Source: Trichobilharzia regenti (lineage: Eukaryota; Platyhelminthes; Trematoda; Strigeidida; Schistosomatidae). From it: 64,000 nt of DNA. Where the stretch lies: the NCBI GenBank assembly GCA_944472135.2, contig OX235264.1, forward strand, positions 89,352,319 to 89,416,318. The letters run 5' to 3'. Numbering within the stretch: the stretch's first letter is position 1; each line of letters starts with the position of its first letter. Below the pieces are notes generated by a model, which was not told the origin of the DNA, did not search any database, and saw nothing but the letters and a program-made list of their open reading frames with translations. Positions 47,001 to 60,300 of the stretch are shown one piece after another. Made by a program: the position numbers and the translations under genes.

Positions 47001-50000
47001 TCTCTCACCGAAAATTCCCAGCATCTAAGGTACTCAAACCAAACAGCCTATACCTACATACATGATCCAAGTCAAGAAATGATGACTTCATTGAGTAGTG
47101 TCATGTATGAAAATGCCACCTTTAAAAGTATACACAGTAAATTATTGTATATGAAATAAGATAAACACTTTTACACGGCAGTTAAATTCTGTTGGATAGC
47201 TTCAGTCTTGCATAAAGCATCTTCTCGACAACCAGTAATGTTAATTGTGATATCTTTTTGCGGTAACCTAAAGAGTTGGAGAAAAAAACAATAAAAACTA
47301 ATCAGAGGTGCAATATTGTACTGCTGTTGTACATTCGTATTCACACACCAGCTACATTGGACATTGAAAGCTAACAGTCAGCACGATAACTTTGATTCGA
47401 AACATAGCTGTTGGATCCGTTGAAATTCGTTTGGCTTTGTGGTTAATTTTACAGTGAACTGATAATTTTAGCTACTAACATTAACATTAATATTTTAAAA
47501 TTTTTTGTATGTTTATGATTTTACTCTCACTACAAATACCAAATAAGAAGTACCATTAACAATACTGTTATATTATCTTTACAAATATTTTTAATGTTAT
47601 TTGAAAAAAAACTAGATGCAATATTTTACTAAACGCTGAAAATTCCACAGCATACCATTAATAGTGTTTTGGAACAGACCAATATTATTATTATTATTAT
47701 TATTAACCGACATAAACTGGATTAAAATTTCAATTCACTTCTAATTATTGATCGACTTCAGGATGAGTCTGTCGGATATCTGTTCCATTAAGTTCACTGT
47801 GAGGATAGAAACTGAAGATTTTCGACGATAACGATTATATACAGACAGTGACAAAAAGCTTCGTAATCATAAGTCAAAGAATTCAGACCTTCAGGTTGAA
47901 TAATAGCTTGCTCACCTTGTAAACTGACTGAGTGTAATTCTTCACATTTGTATGTGTGTGTGTGTGCATGGTTGTCAAATTCCCCTCGTTTTTCAGTGAC
48001 ACTTAACATGATGTCAGTTGGTGAAAAAATTAAATTGAAGATTAGTCTGATTGTTTGAATTGGCTTTCCTAATAACCGATTCACAATTTTGATTACTTAA
48101 TCGATTTCTCCAATCATACTTGAAAGGTTAGCACTAGAACTGTGGTAATCTTAATAAATACAGTTACACAAATTTAGTTACAAATTTTTAAAATGTGTTG
48201 AGCAAGTGTATTTTACCTGTCGGATAAATTAAATGTCTAAAAATTCATAAAGGTAACTAATTGCTTTAAATTAAATTTGTATTTATATAAGAGTAGAATT
48301 TGGGCGTTGTGTTAGGGCATAATTCCATATTTCATGAGTTTATTTCATATTATTATTATTGCTCCCTTGGGTTCCTAGTGGACCATAGGGCTTCAACTGC
48401 ACGTCTCCACTTGCCACTTCTGTCTTCTGCTGTACTCTTCACCTGCATCCATGTTAGTCCATACTGTTGCAACTCCTCTTCACACGATCTCCTCCATGTC
48501 ACCCTCGCACTGACGTCTCACTAGCCGCTTCCCTTTCGGGTTCCATTCGAATAATGACTTGACGCGCGATGTCACCCAGCGGCCTCCTCAGCGAGTATGT
48601 GTCTCCAAACCATCTCCACTTTCTCCTGCATATTTCTTGGTTGGCGATTAGTTCTTGTTTTGTTTGTTTGTTCCCATAGTTTCTTCTTGGTGATTCTTTC
48701 TCGCCCGGCCATCTGATCTTCAGTATAGATCCAGCGAAGACACTTGTTAGTTGATAAAGGTCTGCAACAGGCTGTTGGAAATACCTGTTCCTTGTGACCC
48801 ACCCGCCAAGTTTCTGATCCGTATAGAAGAACTGACTGACTTGACGTTTGTATTGAAAATCCGACCGAATTTTGTTGTTGATACTGGCTTAGTGACGAAG
48901 ATTTCCAGATTGGTTTCAGGTTGGTTGATGAATGTGTTTCTCGCCTTCCCGATTCTCGCTCGATTTGACATCCTCGTCCGTTTCGAATTCGTGTAGTTGA
49001 TACAATGCTCCCTAGGTAAGTGAATGAAGTGACCTCTTTCATATGACACAGTAATATCTTATTGATAAAAAGATGTCGTCTCAAGTACAGTTTATTGATC
49101 AAATTGATGTGGTTATGAGGAATAGACTGTGCTCGAAATGTCATCCAGATTTTAATACTGTGTTTTATACCAAATAAACTTATCTAATATGGAACTAAAT
49201 GTGTCTTCGTTTCCAGAAAACTGAAGAATCTAACACATTGAATTTTACCTGCCTTAAGAGCTCATAATGTTTCCTCAGCATCTCTGATTTGCAGATTGAA
49301 GCTCTGGAACCAATTCGTCAGTGACAGTTTGTATAAAATAAACCAGGTTTTGTTTATTTTACTTTTTACAAAAGTGCTTACCGTCTCAACTGCACTGCGA
49401 CTATTCTTATGATACACAGCTAATGAGCATGTTTGGAGCATGCTGACACTTTTTTAGTTTGAAGTATACTGAATTACTGGTTGTAATTTCTGCTGCAGGT
49501 ATCAGAAATCAGTGTGAGAATATAGTGAATACGATAAATGGTAACTAGAAACCATTAAATCACTGGCCATACCACTATCATCTAGTTATTTCGCGTATTT
49601 TTTTTTATTTCACTCCTTCATTATGATTGGTACTTTGAAAGACATCGAGTTAAAACAGTCAAACATGTGTATTTCGATTTCTGAATCCCCCTACTTTGAA
49701 TATGTATGATGAATTCAGGGAGTGTAATTCTTTCGAGAAAAAAGAATTATATAACAGTTATATTGGTAGTCATATTTTTGAAACCTTACGTATAAGATAA
49801 ACAAATTTCTGAAATTTACTCATATTTTTAGACCCGGAATTTCAATATGGGTTACAAAAAACCCTTTTACGCTTTGGTTAGCACTGTAAGTTTTTTTCAC
49901 TCAGTTGTTGCTGATATTATTTCATATAGAATAGTTAATTTTGTATTTCCAAGAGTTGATTTGTAAGGATTTAATTTATTCCTTCAAGTTTGATAACGGA

Positions 50001-53000
50001 TTGATATCATTTAGAGAAATATTGAAAACCAACTGAGAGTGTTGGGCGGCTATTTCATTCTAGTTTGGGACTCATCGACAGTATGCACCCACTGGGTTTC
50101 GAACCTAGGACGTTCCGGTTATCAGATGGTGTTTTTATTACCAATAAGCCACTGGGACCCAACTTAGTGACACATGTATGCCAAAAGTATACAAATGATT
50201 GAAAAAGAAGTTTCTTTGTATGACAGATATTATTCAAACGGTATTGTTTTAGTAGTCAGTATTTATATTTTTTTGAAAAGATAAGTCGCGTTTAAATTGT
50301 CTGTCTGTCTGTTTTCGACATAGAACTTTGCACAAATGTGCGGAAGTTCAAGTCGCCACACTCCGTGTAGCACGCGAAGCAAGAGAAGAAGGTACAAGAA
50401 AAGCATAACAGAAACAGTGAGCAGAGGTGTGAGACAAAGGAATAGTAATAACGATGAACAAAACAGTTTCATAGGAGATCATAAGTCACAAGGAGTGGAT
50501 GCATCTGCGCCACTGAGAACGATTTTGAGCCATGTCACCAACTGTTTCCAACCATAGATTTTTACCGTCCTGAGGACCCCAGCCTGGAAGTCTACACCTT
50601 CCTACGTGGCTTAGACCAACTGTTGTGGATTTCATTGACTGGTTAGGCCAAGTTTTTGTTTGACCGCCGCTAGCTTTTTTCCAGTCTGACCCTATATCCG
50701 CTAACATAGCTCGTCGAGGGAGGCGATGGCTTGGCATACGTAACACATGTCCTAACCATCTCAGTCTTTGTAGCTTCACGACTTCGTCGATTGATTTCCC
50801 CTGTTTACCTAGAACTCTACGCCTAACCTCAATGTTGCTCACCTTATTATGCCACTTTACACAGGAAATAGAGCGCAGGCATCGATGATCAAAGACAGCT
50901 AGTCTTTTCATGTCTTCCACTCTCAGTGGCCAGGTCTCACTCTCAGCCATAAAGGAGGACGGAGCGGACTGATGAGCAGTACACCCGCCCTTTGGTCGAT
51001 AGTCGAACATCTCGTCTACGCCAGAGTCGGCGTAAACTAACAAATGCGAAACGAGCCCCCTGTATTCGTGCTGAGATTTCGTCAGAGATCAGCCCGTTGG
51101 CACTGGCTGATGGTACTTCCCAAATAAGTGAAGCGGTCAACGTGCTCTACCACTTCACTTCCTATTTTTAAACTAGGCGTCGATTTAGTCCAGTCCTGTA
51201 ACATCATCTTGCATTTGGCGGGAGCGAATAGCATGCCAAACATTCGTAGATTGCGGCTCAAGGTGTTTAGAAGACTCTGCATTTCGTCAGCGTCCGCGTT
51301 TAAATTATCATTAAATAAGGCGTCAAGAATGTAAATATTGACAGATGATGTCATTTTGTGATTTCCTTACAGTCGTTTTCCTACAAGCATTATGGTCAAC
51401 ATAAGAAATTACAAATCAGGAAGATAAAATTTATTGATTGAGAAATTTGGTTTGGTAATCTTATACTAACTCTAAAGGCATTAAGTGGTGAATAGCGATC
51501 AGAAATAGTGGTCATTAGAACTGTGCACACTTGGAAGTAGGAGTATTGTTCAGAAGAACCAGAGATTTTTCCTTCCTTCTTTTCAGACTACTGATTCTGA
51601 AATATGATTTGTACACATTCTGAATCTCTTATTCTTATGCACGATGTTTCTTTTATTTTAACCGCTTACACTTTTCATCATAATCATTTCTGAACAATTA
51701 TTCATCATTCAATGTTTTTAGCTTATGCTGGACTGCTAAAACAAAGCTTCTCAGTCTAGCATGAGTTTAATGAAATTGTTCAATACTGGGAGCATAAACA
51801 GAATTAAAACTTGAGTAACACCAGGGTGTAGTCTGGTTTTTGCCTTTCGGTTCATATTAACGCCGAAAGAATTCTTGAATTTAAGATGATAATCCCTGAC
51901 TGTTTACAAATCTACTCATACATGCGCCAAGAAATTTTGATTTGAGGCATCGTATGGTCGGAGGATAGAATAACGTATTCTTAGATGAAATGGAACAATC
52001 TATTAAAGTATAATTATATTTCAATAGTTTACATCCAATGATAAGCTTTGTTATTGGAAATTTTGCTCGAAATATTACCAATAACAAAACTTATCATTGT
52101 GCGTAAACTATTGAAATATAATTATACTTTATTTGATCTAATCCACAATGCTCAAACTTTTTACTGATATTAATGTAACAGTCCAGATGACAATACATAT
52201 TAATATGTGTGTAAAACTTGGGCAAAGTGACAGTAAGTATTTCCATATTAGTTTGTTTATTAGATATATCACACAGTGAAACAGTATTATTTACTGGACG
52301 ACAAAGTTTCGAACAGAATTTATTGTTCATAATCATATCAGTTATAACCACACGACTTCGAAACTTGAGTTTTATGGTTTTCTTTGTTCTCACCTATTTG
52401 TAGTCGTTGGGGTAGTAGAATTTTCCAGATATCTGGGACAGGTGTTGAATCATTCCTATTACACATGTTTGCAGTTGATTCGATAAACAAAGCTTCTGTT
52501 ATCGATCTCCACACTGCTATTACATCAGATTTTAGAAGTGTCAGCTTATCCCATCCATCCTATTGTGTGGTTGTGTGCAATTGCATACAGTGAGTACTAC
52601 AGCTGAACTATTCTCTAGATTTCTTATCTTATTCGGGTCAACTTATCTAGATTTTGCTAGGCTTTTGAGCTCCGCTAGTCTGACTGCCCCTGTTCCACTA
52701 CTTTAACCTATGAATTTTTACCTGACAATCATTGCAGATAGTGTATTAGATAAACTAAATTGTTTTGTTTTAAAGGCTCCACAGGATCCGTTAACGGATA
52801 AAGCATGTTTATAATTGAGTTTATGAGTTTGAATGCCAGCCACTTTTATTCCTACCTTGTTAAGAATTCTGTATGAAGTTACCGAGGTTTGTTCCTTGTA
52901 TGGAATTACTACTGATGATTTAGGTTCCCTATTGTTGGTGTTGTCTTGTGCATGTTTGATATGCATGCCGTCATTAATATTATTATTATTATCACTATCA

Positions 53001-54270
53001 CTACTATCATCATTTATTTTATTTTTATTTTTACGTTTCCCTACATACTTTCTGACTTACTTATCGGGGTAATTATTAAGTTTCAAAGCTTCTCTTATAT
53101 GTCCCACTTCCTGTCTTAGATTTTCCTTGGTACTACTTAGTTTTGTGCTCTACTACTTAAACATTTCACCAATCCTATTTTCACTGACATAGGATGAGAT
53201 GGTCGGAAATCCAAATATCTGTTTGAATGTGTGGGTTTCCTGTAAACACTGGTGTTTAACTTCCCATCTTCTTTCCTTTTTACGTTGCAGTCTAACATTG
53301 GAAGCTCCCCTTCCTGACTTTCCAATTCATTAGTGGATTGAATTGCCTCCACCTTTGAGTTAATGTGTTAGAAAAATCTATCTATATCTTGTTTTCAAAG
53401 TACAGTGGATGTGTCATCTACATACCTCCACCCTACTTTTCGGGTGGAGGTGAACGTTTCAATCGCCATGTTTTCCCACCTATTCATGAATATATCTACT
53501 ACAACTGGGAATATTGGTGATCCCATGGCAACTCCCTCAGTTTATTTGTATATTTTCCCCTGGAAATAAAACTATAAAACCCAAGTTTCGAACAAAACAT
53601 TTTGTTGATATACCTAATAAACAAATTAACATGGAATTAGATAACAGTACAGTAGAATGAAAGAGAATAAACAAATGGAGGTATTAACACTTGAATTACT
53701 GAGGGTGACTTAACCCATACCACTGCATAGCCTGCAAATGATTACATTTGAAATTTTGAGGTGATCTAATGAATCTATCTGTTCATTCCTTCACTGTTTG
53801 TATATTATAAAGCTCAAGTGATTTTCTCAAATTGTGTTAGACAGTAATATGGAACTTTTGTCATGTGTTCAGTAAATTTATCTGAATCATAAAGACTTTG
53901 GATTTTTACCAGTTAAAGTTCCGACTGTATGTTTGCCTACAACAATTAAATATTGAAACATTTTACATGTTCGTGTTTATTTCATTATTGTTATTATTAT
54001 TCTGTTTAACTTTGTAACAACGCACAAAGTCATGAAAGTAGAAGTTCATGCTGACATGTCCTTCTACATGCTAGATTGCTGGAGGCAATTGGTACGCAGC
54101 CTTTGACCAAGGTTTCGTGCTTCCTTCCTTCCACATCTAGTGAGTAATTTCATCTCTAGCAATCGATCATCAATTTTAGATGTTGATGAAAATCAAAACC
54201 AGTTGAATGACGTCTTACGAATCTGAAATTATTTCATTTTATTGCCATTAGAGGAAATCATACAGTTCTG

Positions 54271-54308
<38 letters not shown>

Positions 54309-57300
54309 AGTTTTGCCTACGCTAAAAATCTTAATTTACTAGTGTATCTCAGTATTACATCCTATCGTTTGACTTTGATGAACGTGATGGGAACAGTTTT
54401 ACTCCATTTCAAATAAAATTAATCTCTCTACATGAAGTGTGCATGTATAAAAATGAACAAATCTAATTGTTCATATTCTAAAGTATTAATGACAAGGTGA
54501 GTGAAAGAAATATACACGTTGGAATAGTGAGTTTGAAGTTTATTCTAGTCAGCAGATAGGTTATTTCAATGTCAGTTCCACCACGAACAATTAAAGACCA
54601 AGTCGCACTGGGTAGTTATTTTGTCCTGTCTTGAAACTCTTCAACAGTGCACACCCATGACTACATTTGTAACCAAACCCAGGAACTTCGGTCTACAGGG
54701 ACAGCCTATTTACCAATCTAACAGCCTGAAAACTCTAAGTACTGCAAATTATCTTATTTGCTAAGGCAAATTTAGACGGAAGATTATTCATGTGAAAATT
54801 TCGTACTTGACTAATTTTTGATTTAAAATCTAGTAATAGCAAACCATGAAATCTCTTTATTTTTTTTTTCACAGAGGAATATTTACTATGGTCTACTTTC
54901 CTTTGTGTTGCATTGAAAGTTTCAGGAGATCGTACCCAACAAATTTTATTGCACTGATAATACTAGTAAGTAAATAAGATCACTATTCTTAGCCTTTGGT
55001 TTCGTTAACTACACGTAGATTAGAAAGAAGTTAGATTTTATTTCTAAGACAATTTATAATCATGTGGGAGATGTCTATCTTAAAGCTAAGAAGTTAGTTA
55101 CATTATACGAAATTGCTTGGAAAGTGTAGCCATATTTTCTTAGGTGATTCAGTTATTCAATTCAGTTTCCAATAAACAGTTAGATATCACAGCGATTGTT
55201 TAATTTAACTCTTATTCGGCCAAACTGCTGATAATTACGGTTATTTTTCTTTCAACTACTCATTTAGTAGTTAATAGTATGCTAGATTAATAATAAATTT
55301 CTTTCAGGTCATGGTAAATAATTCTTCTGTCATAATTTTTTAGTATTTTTCATTAACAGGAATGGAATTAAGTAAATCTAAAAGTAGTTGAAGGAAGATA
55401 ACATGTCAGTGACAAGAGTTACATAAGACTCTTCATGCTAACAAAATTACATAATAGTAGTTTTCTTATGCAACTTTGAAAATTACACTTAATAATGCAC
55501 AAGTGTCGCATGAATAATGTCAGTTGACTAGAAATTCTAAATCAAAAAACCATTTTTATTAGTACTTAACCGCAATACCAAAGTATTTTGATTGGAAACT
55601 AATAACTAGTGTGATGTATCTATTCCTTTCTCTCTTTCAGACTGAATTCTATCAGTCAGGTTTGCAATGTGGCCACCATTCTAGGTAGCACATTGATATG
55701 ATGATATTAAATGGTTGGAGGCAATCGGCAGGAGGTTTTGCTGACAAGTGCCAACTAGCACAAAACCTATATCTAAGACTTCCTGCCAATTGCCTCCAAC
55801 CATTCAATTTCATGAATACCGAAGCATTTTCACTCACTGTTCAAAAATGTGAACATACATGCCTAGTCATCATGACACTTACTGATAACCTATTGAAGCT
55901 GCAAACAAATTCATACAAGTCAGCATAAAATAACCTAAATTGTAATCAAATAAAGATTTGAATTCATATTTCATAGTCGTCAGTACTTGCTAAATTCATC
56001 CAGTAGTACACATGAAGAAGGTATCATGTTAGTTAAGGCAATGTTCACGTGTTTCTTTTACATCTTATAAAAAGTTAATCTTGGAAACAGATCTCTTAAG
56101 TTAACAGAAAGTTGATAAATAGATTAAAAAACAACACGAAAGTGACACCTGGGAATAAGGAAATCCCTGGTATGCTATTTGTGATCTCTCCCAAACTTAA
56201 CAAAATCAGTACCTAAAAGGTAACCTGAGTTAATGGTCACTTTTGATTAAATTATGAAGCAGTAAATTAGTTGTTAGGTATCTTGCAGATACCGTATTCT
56301 TCTATATAATAATGTTTTATTTTCTCGAATTCTTTCGCCTTTACAGCAGTGTCTTAGTAATTATAATTCTATATTTGCAATGCAATAAATACATAAAAGG
56401 TCACGAATAATGTACAACCTAACTATGATAATAATAATTAATAATTTAGGATTGAATTGTGAAGAAGTTAAGTGAAATCTTCACATTTCCATATAAGATT
56501 TCTGTAGATACACAGATACGTTATTCTGAATGTGGTTGAGAATTACTGATTTTTTTTACTCTTCTGTTTATTGATGTCGCCTTGGCTGACATTAAACGAA
56601 GTTGTGGGCTCAATAGGATCACAATAGAAAAGATTTGTAACTCAGGTGGATGATTTGCAATTAATAGTGTTCTCTGAGCTGGTTGGTTTAGTTGCAGAGC
56701 TTTCGTCGTCTTTCTGGACGGCATCTTCAGCGCAGTATTTAGCATAAAGTTAAATGACTTAAAAATCTCCATGAATGATGATACAATTGCGTCTCCTGGT
56801 GACCAACCATTTTACACATGTATTGACCGTTTTCTATTGATTGGGATTTTAAACTTTCTGGTCACCTGATTTGCTTTTTATTAGTTGATATATTTCATCT
56901 ATATTAACGTGTTTATTAATGGCATTTTCGTTTGAGTGAGTACCAGGCTTCTAGGAATTCCCTGACTGCACTTTTGGTGTTTCCTCTGTCTAAGATTTCG
57001 ACATTATCCCAATCAAACTAATGTCCATAATCGTCTGTATGCATTGATACTAAAGAATTTATATCATGTCTTTTCACGGCTGATTTGTGTTCTTGGTTTC
57101 TTATTCGAAGGGGACCCCCACTTTGGCCGATGTAATGCTTGTTACAGTTCATATAATTTATTTTGTAAATAGTGTTAATTTTATCTCCTTTTTCTATCAG
57201 ATCTTTTGGTTTGCATAAGATCGAATTAGGCGATTCGGCTGGTTTCTGTGCTACATCTATATCAAACGGTTTCATTATTCTAGCCGTTATTTCAGAGATA

Positions 57301-60300
57301 TTTTAGATGTATGGTAGGATAAATTTCTTTTTGGTCTTTGTTGATGGTTCTTTGTTGGTGCTTTGATTCGACTTTAAACACTTTTTGATGAAATTTTGTG
57401 GATAACCATTCTTCTTGGAGACCGTTTGTAAGTATTTTTCTTCCATTCTTTTCAACTCTGGTGTGCTACAATGTGTTTGAACTCTTCTGAACAATGTCTG
57501 CACACAGTTTCTTTTGTGAGTAACTGGATTATCGCTAGTATAGTTGAGTATTTGATCTGTGTGCGTTGACTTTCTATATACTTGTGTTTCTAAATTTCCT
57601 GTGTTGGTTCTCCTGATTAAGACATCTAAAAATGGGATTTTGTTATCTAATTCTTCTTCACTTGTGAATTTGATGTCTTCAGATATGTTGTTTATCAATT
57701 TATGGGTATATTGTAAATCATTTTTCTCAATTATTACAAATGTATCATCAACGTAACCTACCCAGATTTTCGGTTTAATTATAGGTAGAGCTATTAATTC
57801 TAATCATTGCATAACGGCTTCAGCTATTAATCCTGATATGGGCGATCCAATTGGTGTTCTTTTTATTTGCTCACATATTTGAGTATTGAATTGAAAGTAT
57901 GTTGTAAGGCATAATTTTATGAGTTCTATCCAAGTTGAACATTGCGTTTTTGTGTTTTCATCACTGTAGAGTAATTGTCGCATAGTTTCTGTTGCTAGTT
58001 TTGGACTGATTGAAGTATATAATGCTGTGACATCAAAGGACACCATTATTTCATTGTCTTCTACCTGAATGTTTTTGATTTTCTCTAAAATTGGATTGTC
58101 GAATTGATAGAATGATAGCATGATTCTGTTAGGTAATTTAACTTCCTGAAAAGTTCTTTAGATAGATTATATGTTGGTGTTCCTGGAAGTGAAACGATTG
58201 GTCATAAGGGGATGTTTGGTTTGTGTAGTTTTGGTCTACCATAAAATCGAGGTAAAATGGGTCCGTTAGATCTCATTCGCTATTGATCTTGTTCTGTAAT
58301 TTGTCCTGATTTCGTTAGTTCTGATTTTGTTATCGAATGTTTGTATAGGGTTTTTTGTCAACTGTTGATATACATTATTATCTTTGAGTAAATCCTCTGC
58401 TTTCTTTATGTAGTCTTCTGTGTCCAAGATTACTGTTGTTCTTCCTTTATCAGGCGGTAGAATAACTATATCTTTTCTATTCTTTAGTTTCTTTAATGCA
58501 TTTCGCTCTTCAGTGCTAAGTTGGGAATTATGTCTTTTCTGTTGGAGTATAGGTATGATACATTGACGTATTTCTTGTTGTACTTCCTCATTCAATTTTG
58601 ATAATTTTAATGATGATTCTAATGAAGCACAAAAATCTGTTACTGAAGCGTCACCAGTATTGTAGTTGAGTCCTTTCTGAAGAAGTTGTTCTTTGGCTTT
58701 CGATAATGGTTGTTTCGGTAGATCTACTACGCAATCATTTAGAGTTTCTTCAGATGGTTGTTTGGATATCTTAGCTAGTTTTCCTTTGAGGACAACTCGT
58801 CTTCGCTCCTTGTGCCGTTCGTTTATTAATTTAATGGCAGTATTCCATGTTGACAGATGTTCTGGGGTAAGAGTCTGTTCAGGCTTCTCTTTTTGAAATC
58901 TAATCATATGCTGGTATTTTTTTAATCCTGTTTTGTGCATCCGTAATCATTAATTTCACCATTTGTTTTCCATCTTGTTTGGCTAACTTCCAACGCAATT
59001 GTATCATCATTCATGGAGATTTTTAAGTCATTTAACTTTATGCTAAATACTGCGCTGAAGATGCCGTCCAGAAAGACGACGAAAGCTATGCAACTAAACC
59101 AACCAGCTCAGAGAACACTATTAATTGCAAATTAATAGGATCATACCTAATTATTTTTTGAACATTGCATCACTATTACACAGACGATGGTGATGTCATA
59201 TTACTGGACAAACGTCTTCAGCATGTTTTAACCGCCTTACCTCAGATATCTGAGACTGCGCACTAAACTGTTAACTGTTCAGCCACACACTTTCAACTGA
59301 TATAAGTGATGCTTTCAAGGCATCAACACCCTGTTAGCTTGTACATCATCTGTTTGTGTTGACTAAGTGAACTAAGTAGCTATCCAGGAAGTATTGTCAA
59401 TGAACTGAGGCAACATCAAAGATTAGTAAATGTATGGTACTATATTCCTTAGTTGTAGGACGATAGGAAGAAAATAATAATATATTACAAACTTTACTTC
59501 TATAGCAATTTGTGATGTAATAACAGCATGATAATGATCTTAGTTATTTGTAAATGATTGGAGAACGACCTTAAAATAGAACGGAATACACTTCACCAGT
59601 TTTGTGAGTATAAATATCAGGGGAGATTGATATGACTCTACTATGTAGTGACAAACGAAGCTAAACTATTTCAGCCTAAGTAGTCATACTTTAACTTTAG
59701 AATTATCAGTTAGTTATATAAGAGGAAATACGTTCAGCGAAGATTTACTCATTTCAGTTGTAACAACAGAAGACAAGGGCTGGCAACAGATCCTTTTATT
59801 ACGGAAATCAGCAAGTATTTAAATATATTTCAAGTACATTATTATAGCTTATTCAAGCAGACAAACACAGTCTTCTGATTGGTTGTTTCTGGTTTCTCGG
59901 AAAGTTAAGCGATATATTTGGGAATCTTATTTGCCCACGTTAAGTCTGCTGTGATTGGTTGTTGAATCAGCCTTGTTCATATTTTCTCACGTTCAATATT
60001 AGTGACCTAGACATTGACGTAAATTAATGTCTACCGATTGGCTAGCAGCCTGCCCTCACCACACAGTGACATCATTCTCAAACTGTACAATCACATATAT
60101 ACAGTAAATTGTCTTAGCAACAAAAGCAATATTTCCCAAAGTGTGTCATTTGAATTGTAAGTTTGATTTTAGATAAGAAATCAAGTCATGTAGAAAGGGT
60201 TAATCAGGTAGAAACTAAAATCAAATTAATTAATTGAGTTGAGTGACGTCATACAGTTGACGAGGTTCAAAAGAATTCAACTAAAATTTGAGTGAGAGTC

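Noticed and set aside
50970..51020. CTGATGAG next to a purine stretch as a hammerhead in the LINE
   Set aside because: No GAAA at the required place, and the sequence is the coding segment [12 protein letters not shown] on the other strand.
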